DNA from: Pomphorhynchus laevis
Taxonomy: Eukaryota > Acanthocephala > Palaeacanthocephala > Echinorhynchida > Pomphorhynchidae
Assembly (NCBI GenBank): GCA_012934845.2
Contig: WNNJ02001194.1
Span: forward strand, 1 to 64,000
Direction: 5' to 3'
DNA length: 64,000 nt
In this document: positions 35,218 to 47,795 of the stretch, one piece after another
Layout: each line of letters opens with the position of its first letter
How positions within the stretch are numbered: the first letter of the stretch is position 1
Notes under the pieces: model-generated
The model's database searches: none
Told to the model about the DNA's origin: nothing
What the model saw: the letters and a program-made list of their open reading frames with translations, nothing else
Position numbers and translations under genes: made by a program

Positions 35218-38050
35218 CTTACATACGAGCATTAGCTCAAATAGCTGGCTCACAATAAGTTCACAAATAAATTAATTAGTTATAAAAATGAGGAAATGCA
35301 ACACGAAACATTGCCTGATCCATTCGTAGTCTTCTTTTGAAAGTACTAAGTGAACTGCATCCAACGGTGTCTGCATCAAGGCTACTTCAAAGCTCAACAA
35401 TACTTCTATCAAATTGCATCGCGCTTAATTTCTGTACACTGCTTTTTCAAATAGTTAAATAATGACCTCGAAGAACATTTAAACCACATAATTGAATCCT
35501 AACCGAAGAAGGTGATGGATACGTTGGAATAAATGCCAAACTAGGGACTCTAATTTCTTATGTTCATGCACAGTATGTGGATATACAACCGGAGCTGCAT
35601 ATAAAAGTATACTCAATACAGTGCTAAAATCAGAGGACGCAAGAGCAGTCGGATCAACGCGAACAAACGCGCGTCGAATCATATCTATCATTTTATTGGA
35701 GTTGGCACAAGCTTGATCAGTGTGCTTTTTGGTTGATAAATTAGAGGTAACCCATACTCCTAAATCTTTGTAACTATCGACACTTTCCACAATGCAGCCC
35801 TTATATTTGTAACAAACATATGTTAGTTGCTTGCGAGCATTACTAATAATACGCATGTGTTTGCATTTCGAAACATATATCAAAAGCTTGTTAGACGCCG
35901 CCTACAACTCCATATTATCTATGTCAGTTTGCAAATTATCAATATCCTCACATGAATGAATGGGCCGCCATATTTTTAAATCATCTTCTGAAGAAGTAGA
36001 CCATGATCTACTCTATTAAAAGCTCTTGAAAAGTCGAAGAATATAATATCTGTATCAGTAAAAAAGGATTTATTTTAACGTGGCAAATGCGTGCCAGCGC
36101 ACGCTTACATGACCACAACAAAACAAGACTGTGAATCAGGTGTCGAGAAGGTGTGAACGGAGGAGGTGTTTGAATATGATAAAGGAGGGGGCGCGGCGGA
36201 CGTCGAGAGGGAGTTGATTCCAGGCGAGTGAGGCGGCGACGAGGAAGGATCGGAGACCGTAGTTGTTGGAGTAATTAGGAAACGTGGAGTAAGAGGGTAT
36301 GACAGGAATGAAGCGATAGCGAAGTGGGGCGAGTATCGTCTAAGAAAGGAAGGTTGATGAACGATGGGGAGGCGACAGCGATGAGACGAAAGGTAACGAG
36401 AAGAAGGCGGAGTTTGATGCGGATGTTGGATGGTGGGCCAGGATAGTTGGGCAAAATATGTGGATGTGTGGTCGAAGCGACGGAGACGAAAGAGCACTCG
36501 AACGGCGGTGTTGATTATTCGTTGTAGGGGTAGGATGATGGATTTTGGAGAATTGGCGGAAAAGGCTAATGCAGTAATCGATTTTAGGGAAAAGAAGCGA
36601 TGAAAGATGAGACATCAGTAGAGAGTGCCTTATTCGCTGTTCAATCAAGACGAGCATAAAGTTAATTTGAAACAGTTGAATAACTTTCTCGAAATCAGTG
36701 CTGATTAGGGATTAACACGTTTTTTACGTAAAAGACTCAACCATGGGGCGATGTATAAACCTCTCCAACACTCTACAGCAAATGCAGGTAATGCTCACCG
36801 GCCTATAATTCTCGACGGAAGAGCGATCTCCCTTCTTGAAGTAGGGAAGAACAATTGACTGCTTCCACACATTAGGAAGAGATCTTTCTAAGATTGACTA
36901 ACGAAAAATTGCAGAAAGGAACGCAAATTGAGCCTGCTAATCTGCGCAGATAAACAGAAGGTAGTAAGTCACAACCTCTTGAATTATTTGCTTTTAGACG
37001 GCGTAATTCGGAATAGACTTTAGCTGGCGTTATCAAATTGTCAAGGTCCAACTCAAGACACGTGTCAGAGTAAGTGTTCAGCACACTAGATTCCATACAA
37101 AAAGTTTCATGTTCATTTGCGGGCTCTACTGAAGTGCAATAGTGTGCCGCAAACTCTTCAGCTAGGTCATTCGCGGAAATGTCATAGAAGTAGTGACAAA
37201 TCGAAGAATCAACAGCTCCCCTACTTGATAGATACTGAAAAAGGACCTTTAAATCCTATTCACACCGGTCAGCTAATGCATTCTCAAATGCACACCGCTT
37301 CTTCCTCGTCAATGAATTGAATAAATTTCTTGCCTGCTTAAAAACCTCATAACTACACTCCCCAACTTTGTAGCGATTGCAGATCAAATTACGAGTCCTC
37401 AATGTTGAACGTAACTCAGAATCGAACCATGGATAATCTTTTCGACGTGTCCTGCTTCTAAGTGGAGAGAATAAAATAAGCAGCGACTCTAAGGTTCTCT
37501 GAAAGTAATTCCACGCGCCGTGTATTCCAACAACAGCGGGATCTGGCCATGAAGCTGTTGAAAGTATTGACTGAATTGCATCTGTGATGGTTTTGAAAGC
37601 ATTAACGACATGATTTTCACGCGGACCTCGAGTTTGTTCTTGAAACCTTTACCTAACGATCACCACGCAGTGATCAGACATACCGATCGGGGCATCATAA
37701 CGGATGGCGTCACTAATCTCACTGTTCGAAGATAAACATACATCTAATAGGGATCTACTGCCACTAGCAAAACGAGTGCAATTGTGGACATGCTGAGTTA
37801 AACCACAATAGATGATACACTCCAGAAGGTCATAGAAAGCACACAAGTAGAAGTCGTATACGAATTCCAATTAACCTAAGGCATATTTAAGTCACCAAGT
37901 ATTAGAACATTTGAAATACTTTTAGAATAAAGTTCTACTTCCTCAATCAGTCTATCTCTGACGGCCATGGGTTTACGATATACTACCCCCAGAACAAGCG
38001 GTATACATAAATGTTACCTGACAAACTTTCGACTTTTCAGAAGTGCTATG
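35217..38050 (-). mobile_element. CR1-like LINE (fifth subfamily), interrupted by an L2-like LINE
   Basis: Minus strand. Endonuclease remnants at 37649-37960 (LGDLNMP, SRSLLDVCLSSNSEI, MSDHCVV). Linker at about 37300-37420. RT start at 36872-37096 (YSELRRLKANNSRGCDLLPS). FFDFSRAFNRVDHGL at about 36010-36050. C-terminal part at 35479-35883 (SYKDLGVWVTSNLSTKKHTD). An L2-like fragment at 36061-36613 splits the RT just before the FFDFSRAF block. Multiple stops otherwise. Confidence 0.82.
36061..36613 (-). mobile_element. L2-like LINE 3' fragment nested in the CR1-like LINE
   Basis: Flanked by ATCAGTA on both sides (36054-36060 and 36614-36620). Skipping it restores the host LINE frame ...NKALSTDTDIIFFDF. 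It carries the C-terminal coding part and the hairpin tail with an A-run. Confidence 0.88.
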
Positions 38051-38624
38051 AACAGTTACTTTCACATCGTTGCTCACATAAAGCTAATGAAGAATGACCA
38101 CTCAAACGGTGGAGACGTTCTGAACGCTAACAAAACAGTAAATAAATAAACTTGATATCTCTCAGTCGACTCAGACCGCTGTTATACATGGAACATCAAC
38201 AAACGACAACATATCTTCCAATCTATCGTCGTCATCCGTTTGCTTACTAACTCCTTCGTCATCTATGAAACCCGTTCTTGAAACTTCTCACACACACTCC
38301 TCCTTTAACTACGGATAAAACTTCCCATAATCTTCATCTTCCTAACAATGCAAACAGTAAAGCCATATGTTTTGCTTGAAAGTGTTTATAGAATAGCAGA
38401 TAATAGATTTATTATACATAAATTTTGAAAGATTATATTCGTAATAGAACGAAAAGTGCTTGAAATGAATGTCACTGTTTAAATCACAAAGTCGTAATAT
38501 TTTATGAAAAAGTTTAAAATGCATAGTCTCGTTAAATCCGCAAATATTCACAGTTAGCTTCAGTTATATGTTACTTTAGTTTAGTGATCTTCTGATTTAG
38601 AAAATTTTGTTATCTTTAAATGAC
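38051..38624. other. Spacer between LINEs, nothing firm
   Basis: A few decayed frames at 38050-38300 may be the 5' end of the CR1-like LINE. 38340-38624 is AT-rich without features. Confidence 0.4.
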
Positions 38625-41600
38625 AACAAATTAGCAAAACCTCGTGAATGGAAAAATTAGCGTAAACCCGCGAATTAGCAGCAGTTCCGGAAGCAATGGA
38701 TTGTTCTGATTATTAAAACTTTTTTGTCTATCAAGAGTCCAGTCAAGGCGGACTATGGTTGGTAATCTCGAGATGAGGAGCTTGATAAACCTTAGTCTTT
38801 GTTCTGGGGGACGTCCTCGTGAGAAGAAGACTAATCCCGAGATAGCCCAAGTACCCCAGAGGCGCACTTGGGTTTTACTATTCAATGACAGATGCTGGGC
38901 CGTTTCAGAGCTCACCTAGCTTTCTTCAGGATACGTTTAAGTCTATCCAGGTCAGCTTTCGCCGACCAATTCACCGTAACGGTGAACCCCAGATATTTTA
39001 CTCGACTCGTGAAGATGGGGAGTGGTTGATGCTGCAAAATGGAGGAGAGTGCTAGTCTCTTAAGTTTCTTTTTGGTGGCAGGAACGCCATTAAAGACTAC
39101 CACCTGCGATTTAGAGGAATTTAAAATAAGATTGGATGAGGGCAACTGATCGTTTAATCTTAAAAAGAAACGGCTGATGTCAGAGATTACATCTTTGCAC
39201 CTGCGTCCAGAGAACAAGGCTGTGGTATCATCAGCATATACCACTAGATGTTGATCACGTTTAAAATTCTTGAATAGAACAATGGATGCAGCAAGATATA
39301 AGATAGGAGAAAGTGGGGATCCTTGAGGTACACCCGTATAAGGGTAAAACTGACGTGCATCAGGGTCGTCTTCATAGTAGAACCGCTTGGTGTACAACAA
39401 TATCTCCACCCTGTTAACAATTCTCGCAGGCAACCCGAGGGACCTGAGAGAGGAGATAACGAAGGGAATGGAGATCCGGTCAAATGCAGCTGAAAAATCA
39501 AGAAAAACAGCCACAGCAAGCTGATGACTATTATCCTGACAAAACTGATGCACTTCACCAATTGCTGAATGGACCGAGCGCCCTTTGACAAACCCATGAA
39601 AACTCGGTGGGATCAAATTACGCCTACATAAATGAACGCGGATTCTACGCGCAAGCGCTTTCTCGTAGATGGATATGAGGGCGTTTTGAATCGAGATGGG
39701 CCGCAGATCTTTTGGACAAGTGATTAATCTCTTTTTAGGTAAAAAAAACTCGACGGCTGATGTTGATGTCCGCTATGTCGGACGGGGAGGCTAATAGCAT
39801 TGTGATGGCGACCTCCTTTCTCTGACTGTATGTCAAAAGCTGACAGACACGAGTGGTGAGTGGCGCGTGGGATTTGGAGGTGCCCGGAAGTGATCCCCAG
39901 GAGTTAAGGATATCTGTAACAGATAAGTCCCTACTCCTGAAGTCACACCAAGGCGGGATTGGTTGGGGAGATTGAGTGGCTCCATAATTATGTAAGGAAA
40001 GTAACTCCTCTAAAACTTTGTCAAGGCCTATGCTACCAATCCAAACCAAGGCTCTATCCTTCCAGCAGACAAACTTCTCCTTCTTGAATATCTTCCAGAA
40101 GGAAGCCTGAGAAGGGTTTAGGTGAGCAATGCTTGCCCTATCCCTGCTCAGCTGAAGCCTATATCTAGAGCTCCAATATTCATTCGAGAGGATCTGTCTA
40201 GCGAAAAGAGAGAGATTGGGAAGGTGTAACATTTTAGCTGGGACCTTGAGCTTTGTTGGAGTAGGATTGTATATTCGACCTTTATAGGTAGTTGAAAGGA
40301 TCGCGGTAGCTTGCGATGAGAAGGTAGGAATTAAATTCGGTCAAACTCTCAATTCCAATTCTGGGAAAGAGTTGGATAGCTGCCTGAAAGAAGGCCACTC
40401 TAATAGGGTCAAAGTGAAACCTTCTTCTAAGCAACGTATCGTCCTCTAGCCGCCAGCGAATTAGGTCATGAGAGGTGGTCTGTTGTTGACGCGACTGCTC
40501 GGTGCAAATGGGTTTCAACAACCACATCTTATGTAGCAGTAATATGTCGAGGAGAGAATTTGTTGTAGAGCAATGAAAGGTTGGGGAAGGTGGTTTATGA
40601 ATAAGATAGTCGATCCTTGCTCTGCGGAGTGCTGCATTAATCCAACGACCAGTTCTGTCGTTGAAGTCACCAAGTAACATGTCATAACCGCTCCCCAATA
40701 TTTGATCCAGGAGGTCACGGTTCTTGTGAATTTCTCCTGGCCGAATATAGACATTGGCTATGCTTATACGCTTACCGTTCTTACAAAGTGATATAGCTAA
40801 ACAAGATAGGGCTGGACAAGAGTAGTTTAATAGGAGGGATGATCTTAATGAGCTTTTTACTAGGGTTAAAAGACCTTGAGATGAAGAGGAGTGAGGGGGG
40901 GTTATGTAAGGAGTAAAGTGGGTGTATATGTGCTTAGGGATAAATCGAGTAATATCCTGGGGGAGACGGATAGACCGCGTCTCCTGAAGGACTATAACAT
41001 CTGCATCTCTACCAGATAGAAGGCTAAGGGCGGAAGCACCTCCCGAATTCCACTGAAGGATATTCAGTGAAAAAGGCCCTTGATTACTTCCCATTGCGTA
41101 AGTGTTACCGAAGTGGGACGCCCTCCACCTAGTCGCAACTAGAGGCAGAAAGGTCGCCTTAACCGCTTCCCGTCACGACAGATAAAGTCGCTTGCCCACG
41201 GGCGATATCTTTATTTCCCTCGTTAGCCATAGCCCAGATCGAATATTTCCGAGCAAGCTTCAGAGCGGCTATGCTCAGCGCTGACCCGTTTCGTTTCTTA
41301 GATTTTAGTGGCTTCTTAATATTGTTGGTCTTCCCAGAAGGAGGAGAACGGAAAGATTCCGCTAATTGACCCACCAATTTTTGGACCAATTTTTCAAGGT
41401 GGATCATTGATGCCTGATGCTGCATTTCAAGAAGTTTCAGGATTTCCGTATCCAGCATCCTTTCTTCTTTCTTGTTAGACGAGACAGCTTCCGCGAAGCT
41501 AGCCGGTTTTGATGTCACACTCCTGTGTCTCTTTTGGTATGCCTTAAAGATTTTACACTTTTTTGACCATGCGGGGTGCTCACCACCGCAGTTTGCGCAA

Positions 41601-42265
41601 AATGGCTTACCTTAACACTTCTCAGGATGTATAGCAGTTGTACCACACACGCCGCACTTATGGAGTAGAGAACAGCCAGTGTACCAATGCCCCCACTGAT
41701 GACAATTGTTGCAGTGAGGGTACGTTAGTGAGTCGGTTTCGATTATAGAAAATCTCAAATTATACCCCATGAAAGGATTGCATGTCGAAATCGACAGTTT
41801 TAGAGCTTCATCCACCGGGGCATTGCAGAACGCTACGGGAATGTGAAAGCCTTTGGAAGCAATTATACCTTGTTCCGAATGCTCTTTTTTAAAGTAGTCG
41901 ACGTACGACATTGCCAGATCAGGAGTGCAAAATGAGATTTTAATCTCAGATTCATAATATTTAATCGCATTGAACAATATCCTTTTTTAAATCGATCGGT
42001 AAAGCCTCTTATAAAAATATTGAACATGTTCTGTCTTTCCAGAGACACCAAAAGTCTGATAATCACCAGGTTGGATAATTTTGGTACAAAGGGGAGTTCT
42101 CCCTCCGGAATATATTCAAGAGAAGCTAAATCTCCACTTATCTCATTTATTGCATTGGCAGGGAAATTAGTTTTCATTGAGTTCTTTGAACGCTCCGACA
42201 TGCTAAATTTACTCATTTTTTGTGATGAAATATGTCAAAAAGTCTTTTTAATACTATACTAAGTA
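38625..42265 (-). mobile_element. I/R1-like LINE, long copy with ORF1 and ORF2
   Basis: Minus strand. ORF1 spans 42216-41159 in three frames with CCHC-type knuckles (CNNCHQWGHWYTGC, CGVCGTTAIHPEKC and a third at about 41580). ORF2 starts at 41094 (MGSNQGPFSLNILQWNSGG). Its endonuclease has VIVLQETRS, NVYIRPGE, MLLGDFNDRTGRW and a TSHDL end. After a linker (40232-39735), the RT is open for 234 residues (39616-38912) with HGFVKGRSVHSAI, FLDFSAAFDRISI, GVPQGSPLSPILYLAA and VVYADDT. The C-terminal tail is at 38915-38631. It is broken by about four frameshifts, so relatively young. No RNase H was seen. Its 3' UTR differs from the other two copies. Confidence 0.88.
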
Positions 42266-42540
42266 TTAAACTTAGTATGGAAGTGTCGTCGCTAATATAA
42301 GTGCATTATCCATTACAAAGCTAAGTAGCTTGTACATTATTTTTGGATTTTGAAAATCCAAAAATAAAAGCTGTTTGACAATACAAACAGCTTTTATTCC
42401 AATACATACCAAACGGCTTTGGTATGTATTGGAATAATAATAACAATATTTATAAAAAATATTTTCTTTTGTATGGGCTACTCATAGGTATTTATGATAA
42501 TTATGTGTGAATTTAATCCATGAGCATGGATTCTTGATTG
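42266..42540. repeat. Run of hairpins
   Basis: Three adjacent hairpins: ACTTAGTATxxx-type at 42262-42280, an AAAGCTGTTTG/CAAACAGCTTT pair at 42366-42396, and a 20-bp-arm hairpin (TTCCAATACATACCAAA and complement) at 42397-42437. The last arm equals the 3' end string of the CR1-like LINE at 18370-19795. Confidence 0.6.
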
Positions 42541-42544
42541 ATGC

Positions 42545-42866
42545 GATTCGAATTGCACTATTTGTTGATTACGTCCTCGTATTCATTATTCCGTTTATGG
42601 AAATTAACGTCAATTTTTCGAAAAAATAACGATAATTTCAAAACTACTCTACCTATTTTGGCTTCCACTCTTTCCTTGTGGCTGCTCCTCGTGGAATCAT
42701 CTGACCATTCAATACGCCAGTCAACCTCAATGCCGTGCTTCAAACGCCAAATCCGATCAAATTTAAACAATTTAACTAATTTATCTGTATGACTTTTGCT
42801 GTTTTTTTTGTTATTCAGTAAACTTGTAAGCGTGCAGCTGGCACGCATTTGTCACTTTAAATAAAT
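42545..42866 (+). mobile_element. L2-like LINE 3' fragment (second subfamily tail)
   Basis: Contains the HSIRQSTSMPCFKRQIRSNL coding end and the GCGTGC-AGCTG-GCACGC hairpin followed by AAATAAATTATTATT. Upstream coding part is decayed. Confidence 0.82.
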
Positions 42867-43290
42867 TATTATTAACAAATCTGAATAAAATCTCCGGGAA
42901 AACATCTGTGGATATCATTCAGCACACGGTCGACCAGTAAAGAACTCAGCCTTTACTAGAATTGATAGATGCGGGACCGAAATGTCGAACGTCTTTGAGG
43001 ATCGTCGAAGATAATCGTGAATAAACGTCGAAAATTACATTTGAAATACATATCGGCCCATTTTCGGGAACCATGTGTTGTAATAATTTAATAAAAATTT
43101 GTTATTTATTAGTGGAGTAAATAATTTATTTACTCCACTTTTATGATAAATAATTTATTATTTATCATCAGGAGTAAATGTAAAAATATTTTTTGTAACA
43201 TTTACTCCTGATGATGATAGCAGTAGGCTATTGAAAATTCGATTAAATAAATACTTTCTTCACTCTCTCCACTAATAAATAATCCAATAT
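42867..43290. repeat. Spacer with nested inverted repeats
   Basis: Between about 43094 and 43283 three hairpins (AGTGGAGTAAAT, ATGATAAATAA and ATCAGGAGTAAATGT arms) lie inside an outer inverted pair TTATTTATTAGTGGAG / CTCCACTAATAAATAA. This is the layout of a foldback element about 185 bp long. The 42900-43080 part has no coding content. Confidence 0.6.
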
Positions 43291-43729
43291 GAGTGAACAA
43301 TCAATTTATAATAAAAATTTATTAATTAAAAAACCCTGAAAATACCTGTTGGAAGCCAACAAGTATTTTTATTCGGTCGAAAGCCCAGTTATCTACTATA
43401 ATAACCAAATGATCGTGAACATTGGTTAACACAATTAAATTAAAATGGTATACCACTAGATGAATTCATCCTATAGACAATTAAGCTTGAAAACCACGAT
43501 ATTAGATTTATTCCTTAATTCTTACCTTTCTTAACTGCATTCAACTGCTTGAAACTTGTTATCAACATTTACATCACTATTTTAATACTTAACACAATAT
43601 CGAAAACTAAACACGAGCACAAAAGCAGAATATCTCACACGTCTAATATAATAAACGGCATTATTTTGGTGATGAGAAGCAGAAATACTGTTTTAGTAAA
43701 ATCAAATAATAACTTTTGTTCAGATAATG
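43291..43729. other. AT-rich spacer
   Basis: No gene recognised. An open frame beginning at 43549 only acquires recognisable sequence after 43730, where it is LINE-derived. Confidence 0.45.
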
Positions 43730-43932
43730 CTCAGACTAAGGACATAAAAAGTAAAAACCAACAAATGTTACGTTCAACATTGACGACTCGTAATTTGATC
43801 TTCAATTGCTACAAAGTTGGAGAGTGTAGTTATGATGTTTTTAAGCAGACAAGAAATTTATTCAATTCATTGAAGAGGAAGAAGCGGTGTGCATTTGAGA
43901 ATGCGTAAGCTGACAGGTGTAAATACGATTTA
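43730..43932 (+). mobile_element. Internal fragment of the fifth CR1-like LINE subfamily
   Basis: Plus-strand LRSTLTTRNLIFNCYKVGEC ... FNSLKRKKRCAFENA is nearly identical to the linker region of the 35217-38050 LINE (about 37270-37420, opposite strand). It joins another CR1-like subfamily at about 43932 with no spacer. Confidence 0.8.
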
Positions 43933-46900
43933 ACGGACCAGGAAGTCATACTTCACGACATTCGGAACGATTCTAATGATGCGTCGAGTGACCGAGCCAA
44001 ACGAACATCAGATCCGCCAGCACACTTTTCACTGCTGTCCTTGCATGCAGCCGAAAATTCTCTACCTTACGTTGGTTGTAAGTCCCTAGCACCAGACTCT
44101 TCTGTAGGGCTCTCAGCCCCTAAAACTTTGGGTAATTCGCTTCCACGGTTGCCTGCTCGTTTAAACAATACGACACACTTTAGTGGAGTCGAAAATACGG
44201 ACAAAGCTCCCGATGATCCTGTTTATTCTGGGACTAGTTTGTGCGGCGTATTTGGTGTGCCTGCTAGATCGAGCGCCACTAAACGTAGCTACGATCGCTA
44301 TTAGGTTCTCATTTTAGCAAATGTACTTGAGTCAAAGTCCTCCAATAATATGGAAAGAATCCACCATGATGTACAGGCCGTAAAATCGAATCTTTCCCAT
44401 GTCGTCTCCTCATGCCTTTCCAATTCAGTGGAAGTCCGTGTTCGCAATGTCTTTAGACTAGGGAAGCGCAAGTCCGAGGGAGGTCCAAGGCTGTTGGAAG
44501 TGATTTTCCATTCGCGCGATGATTGTGCCCCCATAGTCTCACATTCGTACCATCTGAAAGGCTCTCCTATTAGGATCCTTAGAGACCTTTCTTATGACGA
44601 CAGGTTAAAGTTAAGAGAGGCTAAATCAGAGTTGTGACGAAGAATCGAAGCTGGTCATACGAATTTAAGCATTAAGGATTTTTGGGTGGTGCGACGAAGA
44701 ATTTCTACCTCATTCCACGTAAAACCCAACCTGGTTTCACCTATGGCTGCCCTTTCCCATCTCTCCGTCGCTACCGCAACGAGCGTTTCTGCTATGTGAA
44801 CAATTTACGCTCTGTTATTGTGGTCGACCCACCAAGGCACCCATTGTCTAGTACTCATTACCATAAACTTCACATTGTTTATTTGAATGCTCTCAGTTTA
44901 TGCAATAAAATCGACGAATTACGTTTAAGGTCATACAAACATCAGCCAGACATCATTGCTATCACTGAAGCGTGGCTCCATCAGATATTCTAGCAATGAA
45001 ATAGCACTCGATGGATATACACACTTACGCGCAGACCGATAATCATCCAGGGGCGGTGGCGTCGTTCTTTATGCTAAAGATCCCTTTTTTCAAAACCATT
45101 GAGTTTTCCTGTGGGCAAGATATCAGCTCTGACTTTCTGTGGGCCACTTCTAGGGACACTGCAATTGGTGCCTTCACTATAGGCCTGTTCTATCGCCCCC
45201 TTCGTCGGCCGTCTATGATATTTGCAATTCATTACTTATGCACACATCATCTGGTTCACCTACATTGATTCTGGGCGACTTCAATATGCCGCACATCGAT
45301 TGGGACTTGATGATCCCCACGTCTCGTTGTGACGTCAACTCTTCAAGCTTATTAGATACCTTCATCTTTCTCGACCTTACTCAGCATTTAAGGGAAGTCA
45401 TCGAGGATCAAGTCGCTCAATTTAAGATCTACGTCTCTCTAGTAGTGAGCATATGGTGAATCTTATAGAGTACTTTCCTCCTCTCGGCTGCAGCGATCAC
45501 CGTCTTTTATCCCTTCGGTCTTCTCTAATGGGTCGTACTTGCACTTCATGCCACTCCTTAAATATGCACAAAACCTACTATGCTTAACTGAGAGAGTCGC
45601 TGTTCCGAGTAGTATGGCCAGATCCCTCACTACACGGAATTGAGTTTGCATGGGATTTTTTCAAGTGTACTCTACAGGCTGCCATTAGCTATCATAGCCC
45701 GGTTAAACGATCCTCTAGTGTTGCCTCTCGTCCACCCTGGATTGATCGTCAGGTCAACAGTGCCATAAAGTTGCGTGACCGCAAATTCTAAGAATTTAAA
45801 AATGGCCATTGTTCCTACCGACCGTACAAACAGGCAATAAACTTTGCAACATCGTTAAAAAGCATCCAAGCGCAAGCATTTCATTGATTCCCTCTGCCGC
45901 TGTTGCGTGGGCAACTCATTCCGTTTCTTCAAACATCTCAGGTCCCATATAAAGCCCGGAAATATAATTCCATGTCTAGCCAACGTACAAGGGACAATTC
46001 TGAATGACACGAAGCTCATAGCAGAGTAATTCAGTATTCACTACTCAAATATCGCATCTGAGGTCCCTTCGTCTTCCAACTATACCCGGTCCTCTGGTCT
46101 CTCGAAACAGATCATGCGTATTTGATTTCAGCGAGCGAGACGTGTTGAAAGTTCTGAGACAACTGCCGAATTCACTTGCTGCTGGACCTACCAGACTGCC
46201 TCCCTTACTTTTTATGAATCAGCTGATATCTTATGTAGACCGCTTTTTCAATTATTTCAGTGCTCGATATCTAGCGGCATACTTCCTAATGACTGGAAGA
46301 AGTCTTTGGTTCTTCCACTGTTCAAGAAGGGCGAACGTACTTCTGTAAATAATTACCGACCTATCAGTCTCACTTGTGTGGCTTGTAAAGTTCTCGAAAA
46401 ACTAATTGATAAAGCTCTCCGTTTCCACCTTTAAAGTCACAATATATTCAGTGATGTACAACATGGCTTTAGGAAGATTAGATCTACGATCACCAATCTT
46501 GCAACATCAAGACACAGTTGGGTTGATTCCATGTGATCAGGTGTTGGACTCGATATGCTTTTCTTTGATCTGTGATCAGGTGTGCTTTTCCATGTGATCA
46601 GGGGTTGGACTCGATGTACTTTTATTTTGATCTGTCTAAAGCCTTCGACTGTGAAACATGACATTCTACTCTCAGCACTTTGGCACTACGGTATCAGAGG
46701 TCCTATCCATAGATGGCTGCATTCATTCCTAACATCGCGTTCCTTCGCAGTCAAGATCGGCGGTGTCTTGTCTGAATGGCGTCCTATGTTTGTAGGGGTT
46801 CCTCAGGGGTGTGTAATCAGCCCACTACTCTTCAACGTCTACATCAACTCCCCCTTTCTGTCATAAATTCACAGTGTCGTCTGTACGCTGATGATCTCAA

Positions 46901-47795
46901 AATATGGGCGTTCATCGAATAGTCCTAGTGATGTAACTATACTCCAGAAAGATGTCGAGATGGTTTCTCGATAGTGCAATGCTGTCGGACTCAAAGTAAA
47001 CCCTGCGAAATGTTTCCACCTACATATTGGAAAAGGGACCTTCAGTGGTAGCTACCGAATTGACGGCTGTCAGATTATAAAGGTCTCGCAAATGTCGGAC
47101 TTGGGTGTGTTTGTAACTAATGACTTAGGCTCCCGATCTCATGTCGATCATGTTGTAAGCAAGTGCGTTCGCCTCCTCGGTTTAGTACGTAGGGTGTTCG
47201 GTCATCTTGATTCTGTGGGATTGCGTACCCTTTACCAATGCGCAATCCTCCCACACATGCTGTATGGTCCGCCGTCGCTCACCCTCAGTTCCAGCTTGAG
47301 CTGGACGCTTACGAACGCATTCTTTATCGGTGCACACATTTGGTGCGGTCTATACGTTCGTTACCTTATGAGGAACGCCTGCGCTGTCTTGACGTTTCCC
47401 CAGTGAAAATTTCACTAAAATTTAATGATATGATGTTCGTGTGGAGATGCTTGACCACCCCAGGCCACTGTTGCAAGGAACGTCTGAGCTAAGAACCAAC
47501 GATCGCCTACGTGGTCACAACTATATGCTGAAGAGAAGACGAGCCTGCAATAAACGAATATCAACAATCCATGATAGAATTGTACCTATCTGGAATGGTC
47601 TACCCGCTGTGACGATAAATGGTAACCAGGGGAGTTTTAAACGACGGTTGTGAAATTACCTCAGGATGCGCTGTCGTCATGACTGAATTGCACATTATTT
47701 CTTTTTTTTAATTTTTAATTTTTCTTCTGTTTTCCCTGTTGTGAACCAACATGTTCGAGCTGTTCAGCTTGGGTCAAACAAACAAGGAAAAACAT
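43933..47795 (+). mobile_element. CR1-like LINE (third subfamily), long copy, right arm of an inverted pair
   Basis: ORF1 end at 44041-44640 (VRNVFRLGKRKSEGGPRLLE, SPIRILRDLSYDDRLKLREA). Endonuclease at 44680-45660 (NALSLCNKIDELRLRSYKHQ, PDIIAITEAWL, LILGDFNMPHIDWD, HRLLSLRS-type end). RT at 46142-47060 (VKHDILLSALWHYG, GVPQGCVISPLLFNVYIN, YADDLK-type box). C-terminal part at 47092-47653. A local duplication of a GATCAGGTGTTGGACT-type string lies at 46530-46620. Several frameshifts and stops. Confidence 0.87.

Noticed and set aside
42960-43030. GGGACCGAAATGTC followed by TTTGAGGATCGTC, similar to hammerhead boxes
   Set aside because: The flanking strands do not pair at helix I or II positions, and no second copy was found.
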